From contig CAJHNH020008532.1 of the NCBI GenBank assembly GCA_905116865.2, positions 531,001 through 595,000 on the forward strand: DNA of 64,000 nt. The letters run 5' to 3'. Position numbers and translations under genes: made by a program. A model generated the notes under the pieces. The model did not search any database, was not told the origin of the DNA, and saw nothing but the letters and a program-made list of their open reading frames with translations. Positions 26,001-41,000 of this stretch are shown here, in pieces (position 1 is the first letter of the stretch; the number at the start of each line of letters is the position of its first letter). Source of the DNA: Candidula unifasciata. Its lineage: Eukaryota > Mollusca > Gastropoda > Stylommatophora > Geomitridae.

Positions 26001-29000
26001 GAGGTCCACCACACAGGCAACAAATAGATAGAACATTCAATGCCGTAAATAACAGCATTTAACCACTACCTTGCACCCAATGCCTCTTCAAAATCTTACT
26101 CTGAAAGGCAGAAGATGACTAAAGAGGAAGAAGAAGAAAATAGCATTTCATGTGGCCGGATTTGGTTCAGTTGCCAAAACAACTTGCTGTTTATGTCAGT
26201 GGCTTTTTCTCTCCATTCGTGCTGTCTCCATAATGGAGTCTGGCTGGAGTTTACCCACGAGTCTATAGGAATATCACAAATGAAGTCTCAATCTCTTCCA
26301 CAGAGATTGATTTCTCTCCGTGCAGAGTGACAAGCATCACTTCAAAGATCCCGGGTAGTAAGCATCCTTTGGATATTTTTTTCCAGGTAATGCCGGTGTG
26401 TTGGGAAATGAGCGGGCGGATAGACTGGCCAGTTCTGCACCACTTGGTGGTGAACTGATGTATGACAAGCTGCATATTGTTGGGCTAACACAAAAATATA
26501 GTTACAGTGCGCAAATAATTGATTTCAAAAGTCAGTACACCTACTCCCTATATAATCTAAATCTCAGGTAGATGAAAACTGATGAAATGCCAGAGTCAAC
26601 CTATGCTCTTTGTGACCTAACAGAATATGTATAAAAATAAAAAAAAAACTGTATATCACAACTAGTCAACTCTTACCCTGACATCCATACTCAATACTTC
26701 CATGAATTGGGCTAGCATCCTGAACCAAATCTGGCAGGAAGCCATTGAGATCCAGCGAGCCCAGACAACCAACAAAGCCATGCCTGGAGTATATGACCTT
26801 GGAGAATTGTGAATACATTTTCTTGCTGACCCCTCCAATGTACAGGAGGCCACCTGGGTCAAGTTTGTGATTTTTGACACTTGCAAGATCATCTATTGTT
26901 GGAGGAGTACCATCTACCCTTAGAAGATGCTTGTGTGTCTCTGTTCGTAGCAGGAAAACCTGATGAGAAAAATCAAATGTTCACTTTTGCATTTACTGTA
27001 ATACAAGGATAACCATCAATATTTAGCTCTTAAAGTTCCAAGCTGGCACATGACTTGTACCAGTAGCCCAGCAAGACCGGGTGGTACCTGGGGCTATTCA
27101 TGAAAATTTCCTGTATACACCCCCACCCTTCCCAACCATACACCCCACATAATTTATTTTTCATTTCTAGAGACCAGTTCAACATCATTTCTAGAGACCA
27201 GTTTAACATCATTTCTAGAGACCAGTTCAACATCATTTCTAGAGACCAGTTCAACATCATGCAGTCGTCTTTACTTCTCAGGATTTTACCTCCTACCAAT
27301 TTGAGATTCGGTCAAGCCTGGTGCCAAGGTCATGCAGCTTTCAACCATGACCTTTGGATCCACAGGCAAGCGTCTGACTGCTACACCCCAGCAGCTCCCC
27401 TTGTGTTCATTAGAACTCCTTGTCTGACCCTGTTTGACCCTGTTTGACCTTTTCTGACCCTGTTTGACCTTGTTTGACCTTGTTTGACCCTGTCTGACCC
27501 TGTTTGACCCTGTCTGACCCTGTTTAGTTTTTTGATTAAGACATTTCATGATATGTACTTCCTTCATTCATGGAAGTAATTTTTCCAGGTGTGGATTTCT
27601 GTATTGTGTAACATGATTGAAGGACTTCTGTTTTCTGTAACATGATTGAAAGACTTCTGTATTCTGTAACATGATTGAAGGACTTCTGTACTGTGTAACA
27701 TGATTGAAGACCTGAGTGTTGAGTTAGGAACTGACATCATAGCACTTGTGATATCCAGATAATCACTCCATCCACATCTTCTTCAATCAGCAAAGAGTTC
27801 CAATTCCCACAGTGCCAGTAGTGGTTTCATTATTTGTCAGTCCAACCTTTCAGCTGATACAGACTTGAACAGATCCTCTGTTTACTCCTAGCTGTACCGT
27901 TCTCTCCAGACCATATTGTTCTATTTGTGCCCCTGCATTATTCACTTTCCCCCAAAGAGTCTTAACCACATCTGGCACAGATTCACTAACTATTTGTGCA
28001 AAACCAGCTCATCTGTCTGTCATTTCCCAAAACTCAACATCCTGTACGTACCTCATGCCATTTGTTGTCATTCAGTGGATGGGTCACATTGGCTTTCACA
28101 CGTTGAGGACCTCCTCCCATGTCATAGACATAGAACAGAAATCCCTGAAACAATTCCAAGGCAAAGAAATCTGGTTCTTCCCCGCCATAATAAAGAATCA
28201 AGCCTGTGGGCTCTGTGGTCCTTAGCTGGAAGGTAATTGCCAGTTTGTCCCCAAATTGTAACTGTGACAAAATGGCGTACGTCTCTGCAGATTTGAAGGT
28301 CACTGGTTTCAACACAGAATGCTCATCAGAACTGAAGTGAGCAGAAATTTCAATTTTGTCCTTCACATCTGACTTCATAATCTGAAATGTTGTAAAATAA
28401 AATAAATTATTTGTTTGAAATTAACAGTAAGCAGTAAAATTTATGTTTATCATCATCAGGTGCCTTGCCGACTGGCATGGGCGATCATGCCTCTCCACAA
28501 TACGTAAGAGATCGCGGATTGTGTCAGTTCGTGTGTTGACACAAAATTTATATTAAGAAATTTAAATCATTCACACACATAATGTGTGGTGCAAAACCAC
28601 ATTCGTGTGTTCACACCCCTCCATGCCATGGTTAAAGGTCATCAAAAATCTTCTCGTGCTGTCTTACTCTGTCTCTCTTTCCACAGATCTTGTAGGTGGT
28701 CACAACATGTTCCATTTTCCCTCTTCTCATAACATGACCAAAAACCACATCTCTGTAAAACCACATCTCTGTAAAAACACACCTCTGTAAAACCACACCT
28801 CTGTAAAACCACATCTCTGTAAAACAACATGTCTGTAAAACCACATCTCATCTCTGTAAAACCACATTTCTGTAAAACCACATTTCTGTAAATACACATG
28901 TCTGTAAAACCACATTTCTGTAAAACCAAATCTCTGTAAAAACACATGTCTGTAAAACCCACATTTCTGTAAAACCACATCTCTGTAAAACCACATGTCT

Positions 29001-32000
29001 GTAAAACCACATGTCTGTAAAACTACACGTTTGTAAAACCACATCTTTGTAAAACCATATTTCTGTAAAATCATGTCATAACAAGCACACAAATTCATTC
29101 ACAAAAAAACGTGTGTGCTACCAGTTTTCTGCCTGGATTTAATGCTAGACAATAAATTAGCAAATGGTTGGGAAGCTAAAGATAGCCTAGCGGTAAATCA
29201 CAACTGTCTGTCACTTGTTGCTTTAAGGGTGAGCACAGAAGAAGATGAAGACAGCATCCCCCATCAAAGCTGTAAGGACAAGATGAAATTAAGGATATAA
29301 TAATAGAAAAGTTGGAAAAGAGAAATTAGTTGGATGCAAATGCAATGTTGCCAGTGCCATATTGGCTGAAAAATAGTACAGCTTAGATGTAAACTATGGC
29401 GATGTGTTGGCAATGTTGCCAGTGCCATATTGGCTGAAAAATAGTACAGCTTAGATGTAAACTATGGCGATGTGCTGTAAACTATGGTGATGTGCTGGCA
29501 ATGTGTCAAGTGCCATTTGAAGGGCAAATGATAAAGATGATTTACCATAGCTTATGAATACACTACTGTATGTTACGTTTTCTCTTGAACAGTTGCATTA
29601 ACAGTTACATATTTACCATTACCAGAGCTTTACTGAAGACCTTTCCTGACACAGCCCAAGGGCCCAATGGCATAAGATACAGTGACTTAAAATGCCTCAA
29701 GGAAACAGACAAAATGGCACTATCCAGGGCATTTAACAAGAGCATCAAAAGTGGCATTGTTCACCCAAAGATTAAAGGGATCTTGTAGCACCTACACTAG
29801 GTAGATACCACCCGGGCAGAGATACCTGGTGCAATGCTGTCGTATTTGCTTACTACATGTATGAGGGCTTCTAAGCAGGAACTGTAACTACAGCAACCCT
29901 CACCGACTTATAAGATGCGAAAAACAGTGTTTCATACAACATGCACACAGAGAAGAAATAGGTCAACTGGATCGCAGAAAGAACAGTGTCAATGAGATGC
30001 AGTGCATGGGCATCGAAACCTCATTGCATTTGAATGGGCATGCCCCAGGGATAGCCATTGTCTCCCGTTCTTTTTTAATATGTACACATTAATGTGTAAA
30101 CATCTTGTGCAATATATCCTTGTCATTAAGAGTTAGAAAAAGAATTCTTGCTTGCTACATAAATCCAGTTTTAACATTTGGCTGTGAATCCTGGACAATC
30201 GGTAGGTAGGCCAAACAATTTCTAGAGGCCTCAGAGATGTGGTTTTTTACAGAAGATTGCTACCTTGGACAGCCAAAAAGAGCAACCAAGAGGTTTTAAA
30301 AGAGGCAGGAGCCCAAAGACATCAGAAGGAAACAGTCATCATTTTTCGGCCATGTTATGAGAAGAGGGAAAATTAAACATGTTGTGACCACTGGAAAGAT
30401 CTGTGGAAAGAGGGATAGAGGAAGACAACGAGAGAAGATGCTTGACAGTCTTGTTGCATGGCATGGAGGTGTGTCGGCACACGAACTGATACATGCTGCA
30501 GGAGATCGCAGATAATGGAGAGGCATGATCGCCCACGCCAGTCGGCAAGGCACCTGATGATGATGATGACACATCATTAGTCACCAGTGCACAGATAGTA
30601 GGTCGTGGCAGAACGATGTCATACGCGGATGATATTCTTGTGTACCGATGAGGAAACAACAGGGATGACATTTTAAAAATGCTACCGCATGAATTAGACT
30701 GACTCTCAGTAAATGGTGCCAGGAATCAAGCATAGGTCAACCCGGTAAAGGCTTCCTTAACATGTTCTTCTTGAACACCCACACTGAAAGTACACCTACA
30801 CCAGTCATGAGTATATGGGGTATAAACATCAATAGAATAAACACAAGGAGATATACCTTGGCATAACTTTCGGCAGATGCTTGTCATACAAGAATTACGT
30901 AGAAAATGTCATAGTTAGAGCTAGGAAATGTCTGATGGTGCTAAAGGCAATGGCATATGCCAACAATAAATGCCTACTGTTCCTGCTCTATCAGGGACAA
31001 TGAATGCCTACTGTTCCTGCTCTATCAGGGACAATGAATGCCTACTGTTCCTGCTCTATCAGGGACAATGAATGCCTACTGTTCCTGCTCTATCAGAGAC
31101 TTGTACTGTTATAGACTATGGTCTGGTCATTCTCATTGTCAGCAGAACCCGAGTAGAAAGACTGGACTGGGCACAAAATGAGGCCAAGAGACTCATAACT
31201 GGCTGCACAAAAGACACCCGGTGCCATACCATGCGGTTTGTCCTGGGTTTGCCGATGATGGCCACTAGACATATAGTAGCACATGTGAAAGCCTACATAT
31301 GGATATCAGCAGACATAAGCTCCACTGCAAAATGGATGGTCGAGGCAGGAAATCTAATCCAGCAAGTATGTGACCTAGATGAGATCAGTCAGGAAGAAAA
31401 TGGATAGATAGATACACCAGTAGACTTGCATGACTTGTCTAAAGTTGTCATAACACTGGTGAGGGACTGCAGGAGTCAGACACCTACATAGACGCCGAGA
31501 TTAGGGCACTGATGGATCAACATTCATGCCCAGAAGACAGCATCATTTACACAGACAGGTCTGTGAAGCGCAGGACAAGATCGGCCTGGGCATTCACATC
31601 ACAAAGGATGGGGAAAACAATAACAGAGGATAGCGGTGCTAAGCAGACAACTGTGTCAAGCCTGGCCAATCAGATAACTGCTGCTACCAGAGCACTTCCA
31701 TGGGTAGCAGAATAAGCGACCACACATGTAGTAATTGTTTCAGACTATGAACATATTTCAGAAAATCTCTACAGGTAGTTTACGCTCTGAATGGGTAGAA
31801 AGCATTCAGAAGTCGCAGTTAACCTCCATCATCTGGATCTTCACACCTAGACATGCAGGGGTAAATCTTAACGAAAGAGCTGAACAGCTGGCAAGTAGTG
31901 CACCAATGCAAACGGGAAGAAGCCTGGACAGAGTTGATATCAGCAAAGCTGTACGGACTAGGTTGGGGGATGATGGCGAATCTCTGATGCTAACATGAGT

Positions 32001-35000
32001 GTGTGACCGAGGAGTTAAGCTTGGTGAAGCATATCTATGTCGTCTTTGAGGTAAAAACAGGAGATTCTATAATTAACTCCTCATGGCAACAATCAGTAGA
32101 GGTTCCTTGAAGTGGCTGTTGCATTGGAGGACTGAGCATGCATAGGGATGCCCAATGTGCAAAGATATCGACTGTGAAAACTCAACATAATCATTACCTG
32201 AAACAAATCCTTGCCATTGAAAATGAACGACTGCATGGAACCGACAAATCCCAGGCGATGGTCCCCTGATCCAAAATCTGGCCGTGCCAGATGACCCACT
32301 TCCACATTAAGAAAACTCAGTTCTTTGATTTGTCCAGGCAGCTCATCTGAAGAAAGCAAAGACAAACACTGACAAGAAATGAAGTATAAATAAAAAGATC
32401 AATTATTTAAAACAAACTGTTTATTAACTGTCGACTGTTGGCAGATCAGAAACAATAATTTTTGGAGAAAGTGCCAGTTGGTCAATTAATCAATGTAGGT
32501 CAGAAACAGTGTCAGAATATCAATAAATCAAATTTGCTGCAATGGATGTCCAACACTCTCCGTCACTCATTCCGGCTGCACACTCTGACAGACTTCTATT
32601 CATTCATCTTTTGATATTATCTTCCCCTATGTACTGTTATTTATTTCCTGCTCCTTCCCTTCCATTTTTTCCTTTGCAAAGGCTTTTTTTTTCAACTACC
32701 ACATCTTTAAATTTCTTTTACTGTCTTATTATTTGTTTTCCTTCTTTTGTTCCTATCTGATGATTTTGTTGTACGAAATTACAACATATAAATATAAGAG
32801 ATTTATACCAACCTTTGACAGATCTTTCCTGATCTATGACAAGTTCAACAGTTTGAAGTCTGCGTCTGATAAAAACTGTGTGCCAAACGTTATCATGCAG
32901 TGCATGACCAGTGGACAAAACCTGAAGATATGTGTTTATGTTTTAAACAAATTCACATATAAAAGGTGTTGGTACAGTGGAAAAAATATACGTAATTTGG
33001 AAAAACAAAATACATTTTTCCAGAACCCCCAAAAAATCTGGCCACCACTGAAGATGGAACCTTGGACTAACCTAAGTTACCCTAGTAACAATTATGTCAC
33101 TATCAGAACATCTGTTTCATGAAGCTCTAATTGAAGATCCACAGCATTTTGTTACCCCTTAAACTGTTATCTTTTCCAATACATTTTATTTCATACCAGA
33201 TTAATTATGGGTTATCTTCACAGCACTCCAGATGCATCCATAAGTGATCAGATTCCCCCATCAATGTATTCATCAGTATCATGCGGCTACTAGTGGCAGT
33301 CCAAATATCAAAACGAAATGTCGCATGATATCGTTTATAATATTTGTTGTTAAACAGACATCATCATCATCATTGTCATCATCATGTAGCAGGTCATTTG
33401 TAGGACGTAGCTCTCATCAGATCACACCAGAAAACCACCCTGTTCTTTGGCAACTTTCCCTTCTTGTAAACCTTCATGCCCAGGGTGTCCTTGATATCCT
33501 CCTGTGTCCACCATCATTCTGGTTGAACCCTACCTCCTATTCTAAGAGCCATAGCGTCCACTACAGTTCTCTAAAAATATAGATGACACTTAATATGGTT
33601 GAAATATGTAATTAATTTTGCAAGAAATTATACTGTTTATGATCTGGTCAGCTCTGATAAAACTGGAAATAAGAGAATCGAGGAAGAGATGATATCATAA
33701 AGAAACCCTAAAATGAACGTTGATGAGAGAAGCCAAAGGTGCTGGACTGAATTCCATCCATGAATACCAGGACACTGAGCTAGAACCTAGTAACAATGTG
33801 AACTAATTGAAATCAGAGAAAGTTGCTGATAATTCGGATATCTCAATGTTTGGCAACACACTGCATTCTTCACCTCAAACCTTGTTGACCCACACGCAAC
33901 TTCAAATTCAGATAGCTAATGAAAGTCAATATTTGGGGATTCAGACACATCACATTAAGTGACCACAGAGTCTGGTCTATGCTCTCGACTCAGAGGAAAG
34001 GCAAGATGGACATATAAACTTTTACTAGTAACATCAAAATGGGAACTCTTCACTGGATGCTGAAGATGAAGACGGAGCACTTATGGGAATGTCCTGAGTG
34101 CTGAGATGTCAGATCTTAGCTCAACATTCAACACATTATATTTTAAGTATTTGCTTTTGAATGACTGTCTCCAGCTTCCTGTGTTTTTAACTAAGTTATC
34201 TTTCTTGATTTCCCAATCTGTTCTTATTTGTACAACTGAGTCATTTATTCATGCTGTTGGGCTTCTATACTTTCTGAGCCAACCATTTTTGACACAGCTC
34301 AAATTTCTTCTAATTATTTTATTTCAAAATGCTGCAGTTACACAAGATATGTCTGTTGTAGACAAACTCACTTGAGCTATGAGAATTATCAGTTCTACAC
34401 AAGCTCTTTGTTCTGCTTTCAGTGTTTAGGATTTTAGAATATCCTGGTTGGCATAATAAGCTTTGTTACCAGCACAAATCATTGACTACTTTGTACATTC
34501 ACAATGTTTCTGCTAACGATATTTTTAAGGCACAATGTGTCAACAACTTGTTTGCTGTGTTTGTATTTGTATGACAGTCAAAGTTATTTATATCATCATT
34601 ATTTGGAGATTAGAGTGGTTTTAAAATTACTAACCTGTTTACGGGGCATATAGAAAAATTCATTATAAACATGACACCAGATTTCCTGGTAAGATGATAT
34701 TTTTGTGTAGACGTTATCACTTTTTTTTAATGTTGATGTTAGGATTCAGTTTTCTGTCTGACACAAACATATGTTTGCTATTTTTTAGGCTCAAGTAAAA
34801 TGTAAATTTACACTAGCTTCGTGGGCCAGTAAAAATTTTTCGGTGGACCATTTTGACCGTCGGCCTATACTTTGCACACCCCTGCTCTAGATCTATCTTT
34901 TACTGACACATTTGCTTCATGAATTGTCACTTCCAAAACGTATTTATCTCTTCCAATCACAAAAGTGCTTTACAAGGTAAAAACTTCAGAGCCCCGACGA

Positions 35001-38000
35001 TGATCATAAGGTATTTAAAATCATTTGCAGTGAAGCTGAAACCTCGACTGCGATAATGATCTAAAAAAAACGCTCTGATAAAATCAACAGCTGTCAAAGG
35101 GGAGACAAGCACTTTACCATAGAGATCTACAGTAACGGAACTACTGTGGAGGCATAATCTTACATTCACTAGAGCGGTCCAAATGAAAACCTTAAAAGTG
35201 TGCTAGAAATTACAATTACTATGTCATTTTTGTGTGTGGGTAACCTGTCAGTGCTGTTCTTAAGGATGTCAAGAATGTGATATCATAGAGCAGATGAACA
35301 CAGCAACATCATAATGACAGTTTAGAGATGGCCACCCCACTTTTGACATTGGCAGGTTTTTGTAATTTCTTTCACTTTTTTTTAGGTTTTCCATTGAGCG
35401 CCCTTGTACAAATATTTCCCTATATAGTTCTAGGGCCCCCATTAAGGGAAGGGGATTGACCCACTGCTCCTCCCTATATAGTTCTAGGGCCCCCATTAAG
35501 GGAAGGGGATTGACCCACTGCTCCTCCCTATATAGTTCTAGGGCCCCCATTAAGGGAAGGGGATTGACCCACTGCTCCTCCCCCCCTCCCCAGTCCAAAA
35601 AGCGTCTTGTAAAAGGCAACTAATTAGTTGTTTGATGATATCAGATCTCTTGGGCAAAAATGATGCACTGATATTGCAGCCTAGCTGTAAACTACAAAGA
35701 TAAAATGCCAACCGCCCTTTCAAGGGTGAACACAGAAAAAGAAGAATATAAAAAGAGAAGAAGACCAGACTTTAAACAAGAAAAAAACCAAATGGTGGTT
35801 AAAAAAAGGGTGACATTCATCTCACCTTGGCACCCCCACCCAAGGTGAAGGATAAGTACAGAACACCATCATCTAGATGCAGCTCCATTTTACCATCTGT
35901 CTGGCCAGTGGCCACAAAGAGAAGGCCAGTTGGGTGCTTTGTTCGAAACCTCAGTGAAATATCATCTACCTCCGTAATTAGCTGTGTTGCCATGGAAACT
36001 TTCATAAACTGAGTTTCATTGAATCTCAAGGTCACAGTAGCTGCAAAATCAAATTTAAAAAGAAAAAAATGTTACACAAATATCAAATTGCGAAAAAATA
36101 TGCAGACAAGTTTTTTAAAGTCAAAATGTGCCTAAAACTTGTTTTTCCTTTTTGTCTAGCTGTGCCTTTTGGCATGAGGTTTTGAAGCGGCATCAGGTGC
36201 CAAATGTGCGCCATACAGATGCTGGTTTTAACAGCCCCAGACATTAAACTATTTGTTGCTTGTGTGGACAACCTCGAGCTCTGATAGGGCCCTGTCCTGT
36301 GGTAATTTTGACACATAACTGAGCCATTTGACAGGAACGTCTACATAGATAAAAGCCATAAAGCCTACCTGGCTAAAAACTAAGTCACCACTTCTCAACA
36401 TATGGTTCATGTCATTCACGTGTAACCAATTTTAATGACATGCTATGAACACTCACCTGTCTGGAATAAATTGTGTGGGAATACTCACCTGTCTAGCATA
36501 TACTGTGTGTGAACAATTTCAATGAAAAGGTACGTACAACTCTCACCTGTCTGACACACACTCCCAGTGAAACCTGTAGCCCGACAGTCACAGGTGAACC
36601 GGTTCCAGCCTTCAACACATTTGCCCTGATGGTTGCAAGGGAAACTCCAGCACTGATGGTCAAGCTGCCAGACAACATCCCATCATCAACAACTTTCAAA
36701 TCAAATTTTTATCAATTTCTCACCACTATTATCAGATCTAAAATCAAATTTAGAATCAACGTATTTCATATCTTACTTTAGTTTTCAAAAAGGGAGTATT
36801 CAGATATTGTATGAACCTGCTCTGCTGTAGTGTTGCGAATCTTGGAGTTAAAACAAGCTTAGAGGCGCGCAAGTGTGATTCCATAGGAATATATTTGACA
36901 GCCAGAAGAAACAACAACCACAGCCTGGAGAAGCTAATTAAAGTAGAAACTTATGTGCAACTATCAGAATACCCATTTTTTTGGGGTCTAGAAGGGACAT
37001 CCTCTTTGATGGGTAGAAAATGATAAGGTCAGTCTTTACTATAAAAAAATGTGTACAACAGGCACATGAGCAAGTACTGAAGTGGATTCATGACCAGGAG
37101 CCAGGGAACATGTTGCACACAGGGAAAAAACAGGATAGGAAAAGGGATAGAGGAAACAATTATCACGATAGAGTGACTGAGAAGAAGCTGGTTAAATACA
37201 ACAATGATCCTGAAATCCTATTCTATAACTGTGGAAGACTTCTTAACATGAATGAGTCTTACTAGCTATACTCTCGTTCCACATAGGCTTTAGATTCCCA
37301 TGAGTCAGCACGGCTCAATGTAACAATAGTTACTGGTTAGACAGCATGGAGCCAATGACAATGATGGGAAAAGAAGATTTGGGGATGACTTTGTGATGAC
37401 TGTAAGACCAGTAATAGATAAGGGAGAGACATAGGCAGACTGAAAGAGAATATGTTTTATGGACTCAGACGGTGGCATGAAAGAACATTATAAATAGAAC
37501 TGTTTAAAAATAACTTTGGACTAACATGTAAGAAAAGACATGAGGGTTCAACATGGCTGCATCACTGCACAACCAGTGTTGTCCTAGACTTGGTCTACAG
37601 CCTGATGCTGGTTTCATGTGATTCTGTCACAACACTGGCAGATCTTTGCCTGTTTGCTTCATGACCATGTGCTCTGCTGCCTCATGTACTTTCCTACCCA
37701 ATATGTCTTTGCCAGATCTGCTGTCTCACGCACTTTCATACCCAACATGTCTTTGTCAGCTCTGCTGTCTCATGCACTTTCATACCCAACATGTCTGTGC
37801 CAGCTCTGCTGTCTCATGCACTTTCCTACCCAACATGTCTTTGCCAGCTCTGCTGTCTCATGCACTTTCATACCCACCATGTCTTTGCCAGGTCTGCTGT
37901 CTCATGCACTTCCTACCCAACATGTCTTTGCCAGGTCTGCTGTCTCATGCACTTTCCTATCCACCATGTCTTTGCCAGGTCTGCTGTCTCATGCACTTTC

Positions 38001-41000
38001 CTACCCAAAATGTCTTTGTCAGCTCTACTGTCTCATGCATTTTCATACCCAACATGTCTGTGCCAGCTCTGCTGTCTCATGCACTTTCCTACCCAACATG
38101 TCTTTGCCAGCTCTGCTGTCTCATGTACTTTCCTACCCAACATGTCTTTGCCAGGTCTGCTGTCTCATGCACTTTCATACCCACCATGTCTTTGCCAGGT
38201 CTGCTGTCTCATGCACTTCCTACCCAACATGTCTTTGCCAGGTCTGCTGTCTCATGCACTTTCCTATCCACCATGTCTTTGCCAGGTCTGCTGTCTCATG
38301 CACTTTCCTACCCAACATGTCTTTGTCAGCTCTACTGTCTCATGCACTTTCATACCCACCATGTCTTTGCCAGCTCTGCTGTCTCATGCACTTTCCTACC
38401 CACCATGTCTTTGCCAGCTCTGCTGTCTCATGCACTTTCCTACCCAACATGTCTTTGCCAGGTCTGCTGTCTCATGCACTTTCCTATCCACCATGTCTTT
38501 GCCAGCTCTGCTGTCTCATGCACTTTCCTACCCAACATGTCTTTGCCAGCTCTGCTGTCTCATGCACTTTCCTATTCAACATGTCTTTGCAAGGTCTGCT
38601 GTCTCATGCACTTCCTACCCAACATGTCTTTGCCAGGTCTGCTGCCTCATGCACTTTCATACCCAACATGTCTTTGCCAGCTCTGCTGTCTCATGCACTT
38701 TCATACCCAACATGTTTTTGCCAGCTCTGCTGTCTCATGCACTTTCATACCCAACATGTCTTTGTCAGGTCTGCTGTCTCATGCACTTTCCTATCCACCA
38801 TGTCTTTGCCAGCTCTGCTGTCTCATGCACTTTCCTACCCAACATGTCTTTGCCAGCTCTGCTGTCTCATGCACTTTCCTATCCACCATGTCTTTGCCAA
38901 CTCTGCTGTCTCATGCACTTTCATACCCAACATGTCTTTGCCAGCTCTGCTGTCTCATGCACTTTCATACCCAACATGTCTTTGCCAGGTCTGCTGTCTC
39001 ATGCACTTTTCTACCCACCATGTCTTTGCCAGCTCTGCTGTCTCATGCACTTTCCTATCCACCATGTCTTTGCCAGCTCTGCTGTCTCATGCACTTTCAT
39101 ACCCACCACGTCTTTGCCAGCTCTGCTGTCTCATGCACTTTCCTATCCACCATGTCTTTGCCAGGTCTGCTGTCTCATGCACTTTCCTACCCAACATGTC
39201 TTTTATTATATCCAGTACATATCTTCATGTTGATCAGACCCTGGCCCTCTTACTTGCTACCATGCTCTCTGCTACTCTTCTTTCAAATCCACTGTGGCAT
39301 TTGACATAGCAAAGAATTTATCATGTTCTAAACTATGACAATAACAAATAAAAAATAAACAAATGCAAAAAAATGAAAGAAACAATGAACTTACAGTTTT
39401 ACAGTATCCTTCTACGTCTGTTCTATTTTGCACTTTAGCTGCCGCCATTAAATCTACTTGGCGACCATTCAAAACAAAATCCTGGACACATCCTACATAA
39501 AACAGCTCAAGTTTGGCAGCCCATAGCTCTTTTGGCAAGAGTGTGGCATCAACTTCAGAGCCCAAACCTCCAACATACAAGAGTTCTCCAAGATGAAACA
39601 TCTCAGAAGATTCTGAGAACAAAAACTGCTCTCTGTGTCCATCAACGGAAATATATCCTTGATTCCCAGAAAACTCAAAGTGGATGTCATGTGCAATTCC
39701 ATCAGTAACTGGTAGTTTGCTTGCTTGAAGCTAGGAAACAGGTTTCAAATGACATTAATAACAAGTTATAACTTGTACAATAGTTCCAAATCACATAATT
39801 TATAAGCTATATAATCTGTGCAATAGTTTCAAATGACATTAATGACAAGTTATAACTTTTACCAAAGTTCCAAATGACATTCATTACAAGTTCTAACTTG
39901 TGGTTAGTTCTATTTCGTAAATTATTCAAGTTATCACCTGTTCAATTATTGCAGTTACCATAAGTTCAGGTGAGAATCTTTGCAACAGCTCCAGATGATA
40001 TTACTTTCATGTGAACAATGAAATATATTTACAACTGTCCAGATTAAAGAAAATCAACCCTTGGCCATCAGTAAATTTATGGAGGCGATGGGCACAATCA
40101 GATACACATCTTGTTCCAAGGAGTATTTTCCTCTTCACCTCACACTGGGTGAGCAGGTGTGCAAGAAGTAGACAAGTGAGAGGATTGCCACTAATTTATA
40201 ATGTTTAGGAATATAAAGATCTCACAGTCCTGTAATTTGGTGATTTCTCTCTTTTCTCTCTCTCTCTCTTATGCATTCACACACATGCACAAACACGACT
40301 TGTCCAACCCTGACCTACCTCTCGCAGGGGGACTGGAGACCAGCAGCAGCTTATTTTTCTATATTTACTATTTTCATTTATTAATTTTTTGTGGTCATAA
40401 GTGCAGATGGTTGTAACTCACATAGGTCATAAGTCAGGAGGGAACTAGAAAAAACCCAGCTGACTGACAGTTTTTAACTGATAATATCCATTAAACAAAA
40501 ATTTTGTAACAAACAAGAAAAGTGTAGGACCCTTTTCCCACCTCTGGGCATATGATGCCAGACAAATGTTGTAGACGAATTGGCACTCGATAGGTGACGT
40601 GGTCAGTATCATGTGGGCTGCCTTTACTTTCCAGGACTTAACTGTTATCCATTTTAGGCAGAAACGACCTAGGGCCAAGGCCATGGGGTGGGGGGGGGGA
40701 AGGGGAAGGGGGGGGGGGGGGAGATACATTCAATGTGCAAATAAACCTAAGATTTTCAGGATGGCAGACAAGTATCTAGCCACTACACCACTGTGGCTCT
40801 CCACTATAAAGTGTGGATTACAAAAAGGATATACTAATGTACCTTCTGAATCCCTGAACAAATATCCAGTATGAGGTACAAGTATCTAGCCACTACACCA
40901 CTGTAGCTGTCCATTACAAAGTGTGGATTACAACAGGATATACTAATGTACCTTCTGAACCCCTGAGCCCATGTCCAGTAGGAGGTACAAGAATCCATCA

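Noticed and set aside
26662..26892. Minus-strand 76-aa frame over the LNS5 exon
   Set aside because: Wrong frame; the LNS5 frame gives LYIGGV and VGCL blocks with correct junction phases.
28642..29098. Minus-strand EMWFYRD repeat frames
   Set aside because: Carried by the 16-bp array and joined to a retrotransposon remnant; not a gene.
37618..39309. Plus-strand open frames of 563, 552 and 480 aa
   Set aside because: All three plus frames are open because the 45-bp repeat unit is a multiple of 3 and has no stop. It lies in an intron of the minus-strand neurexin and shows no protein similarity.
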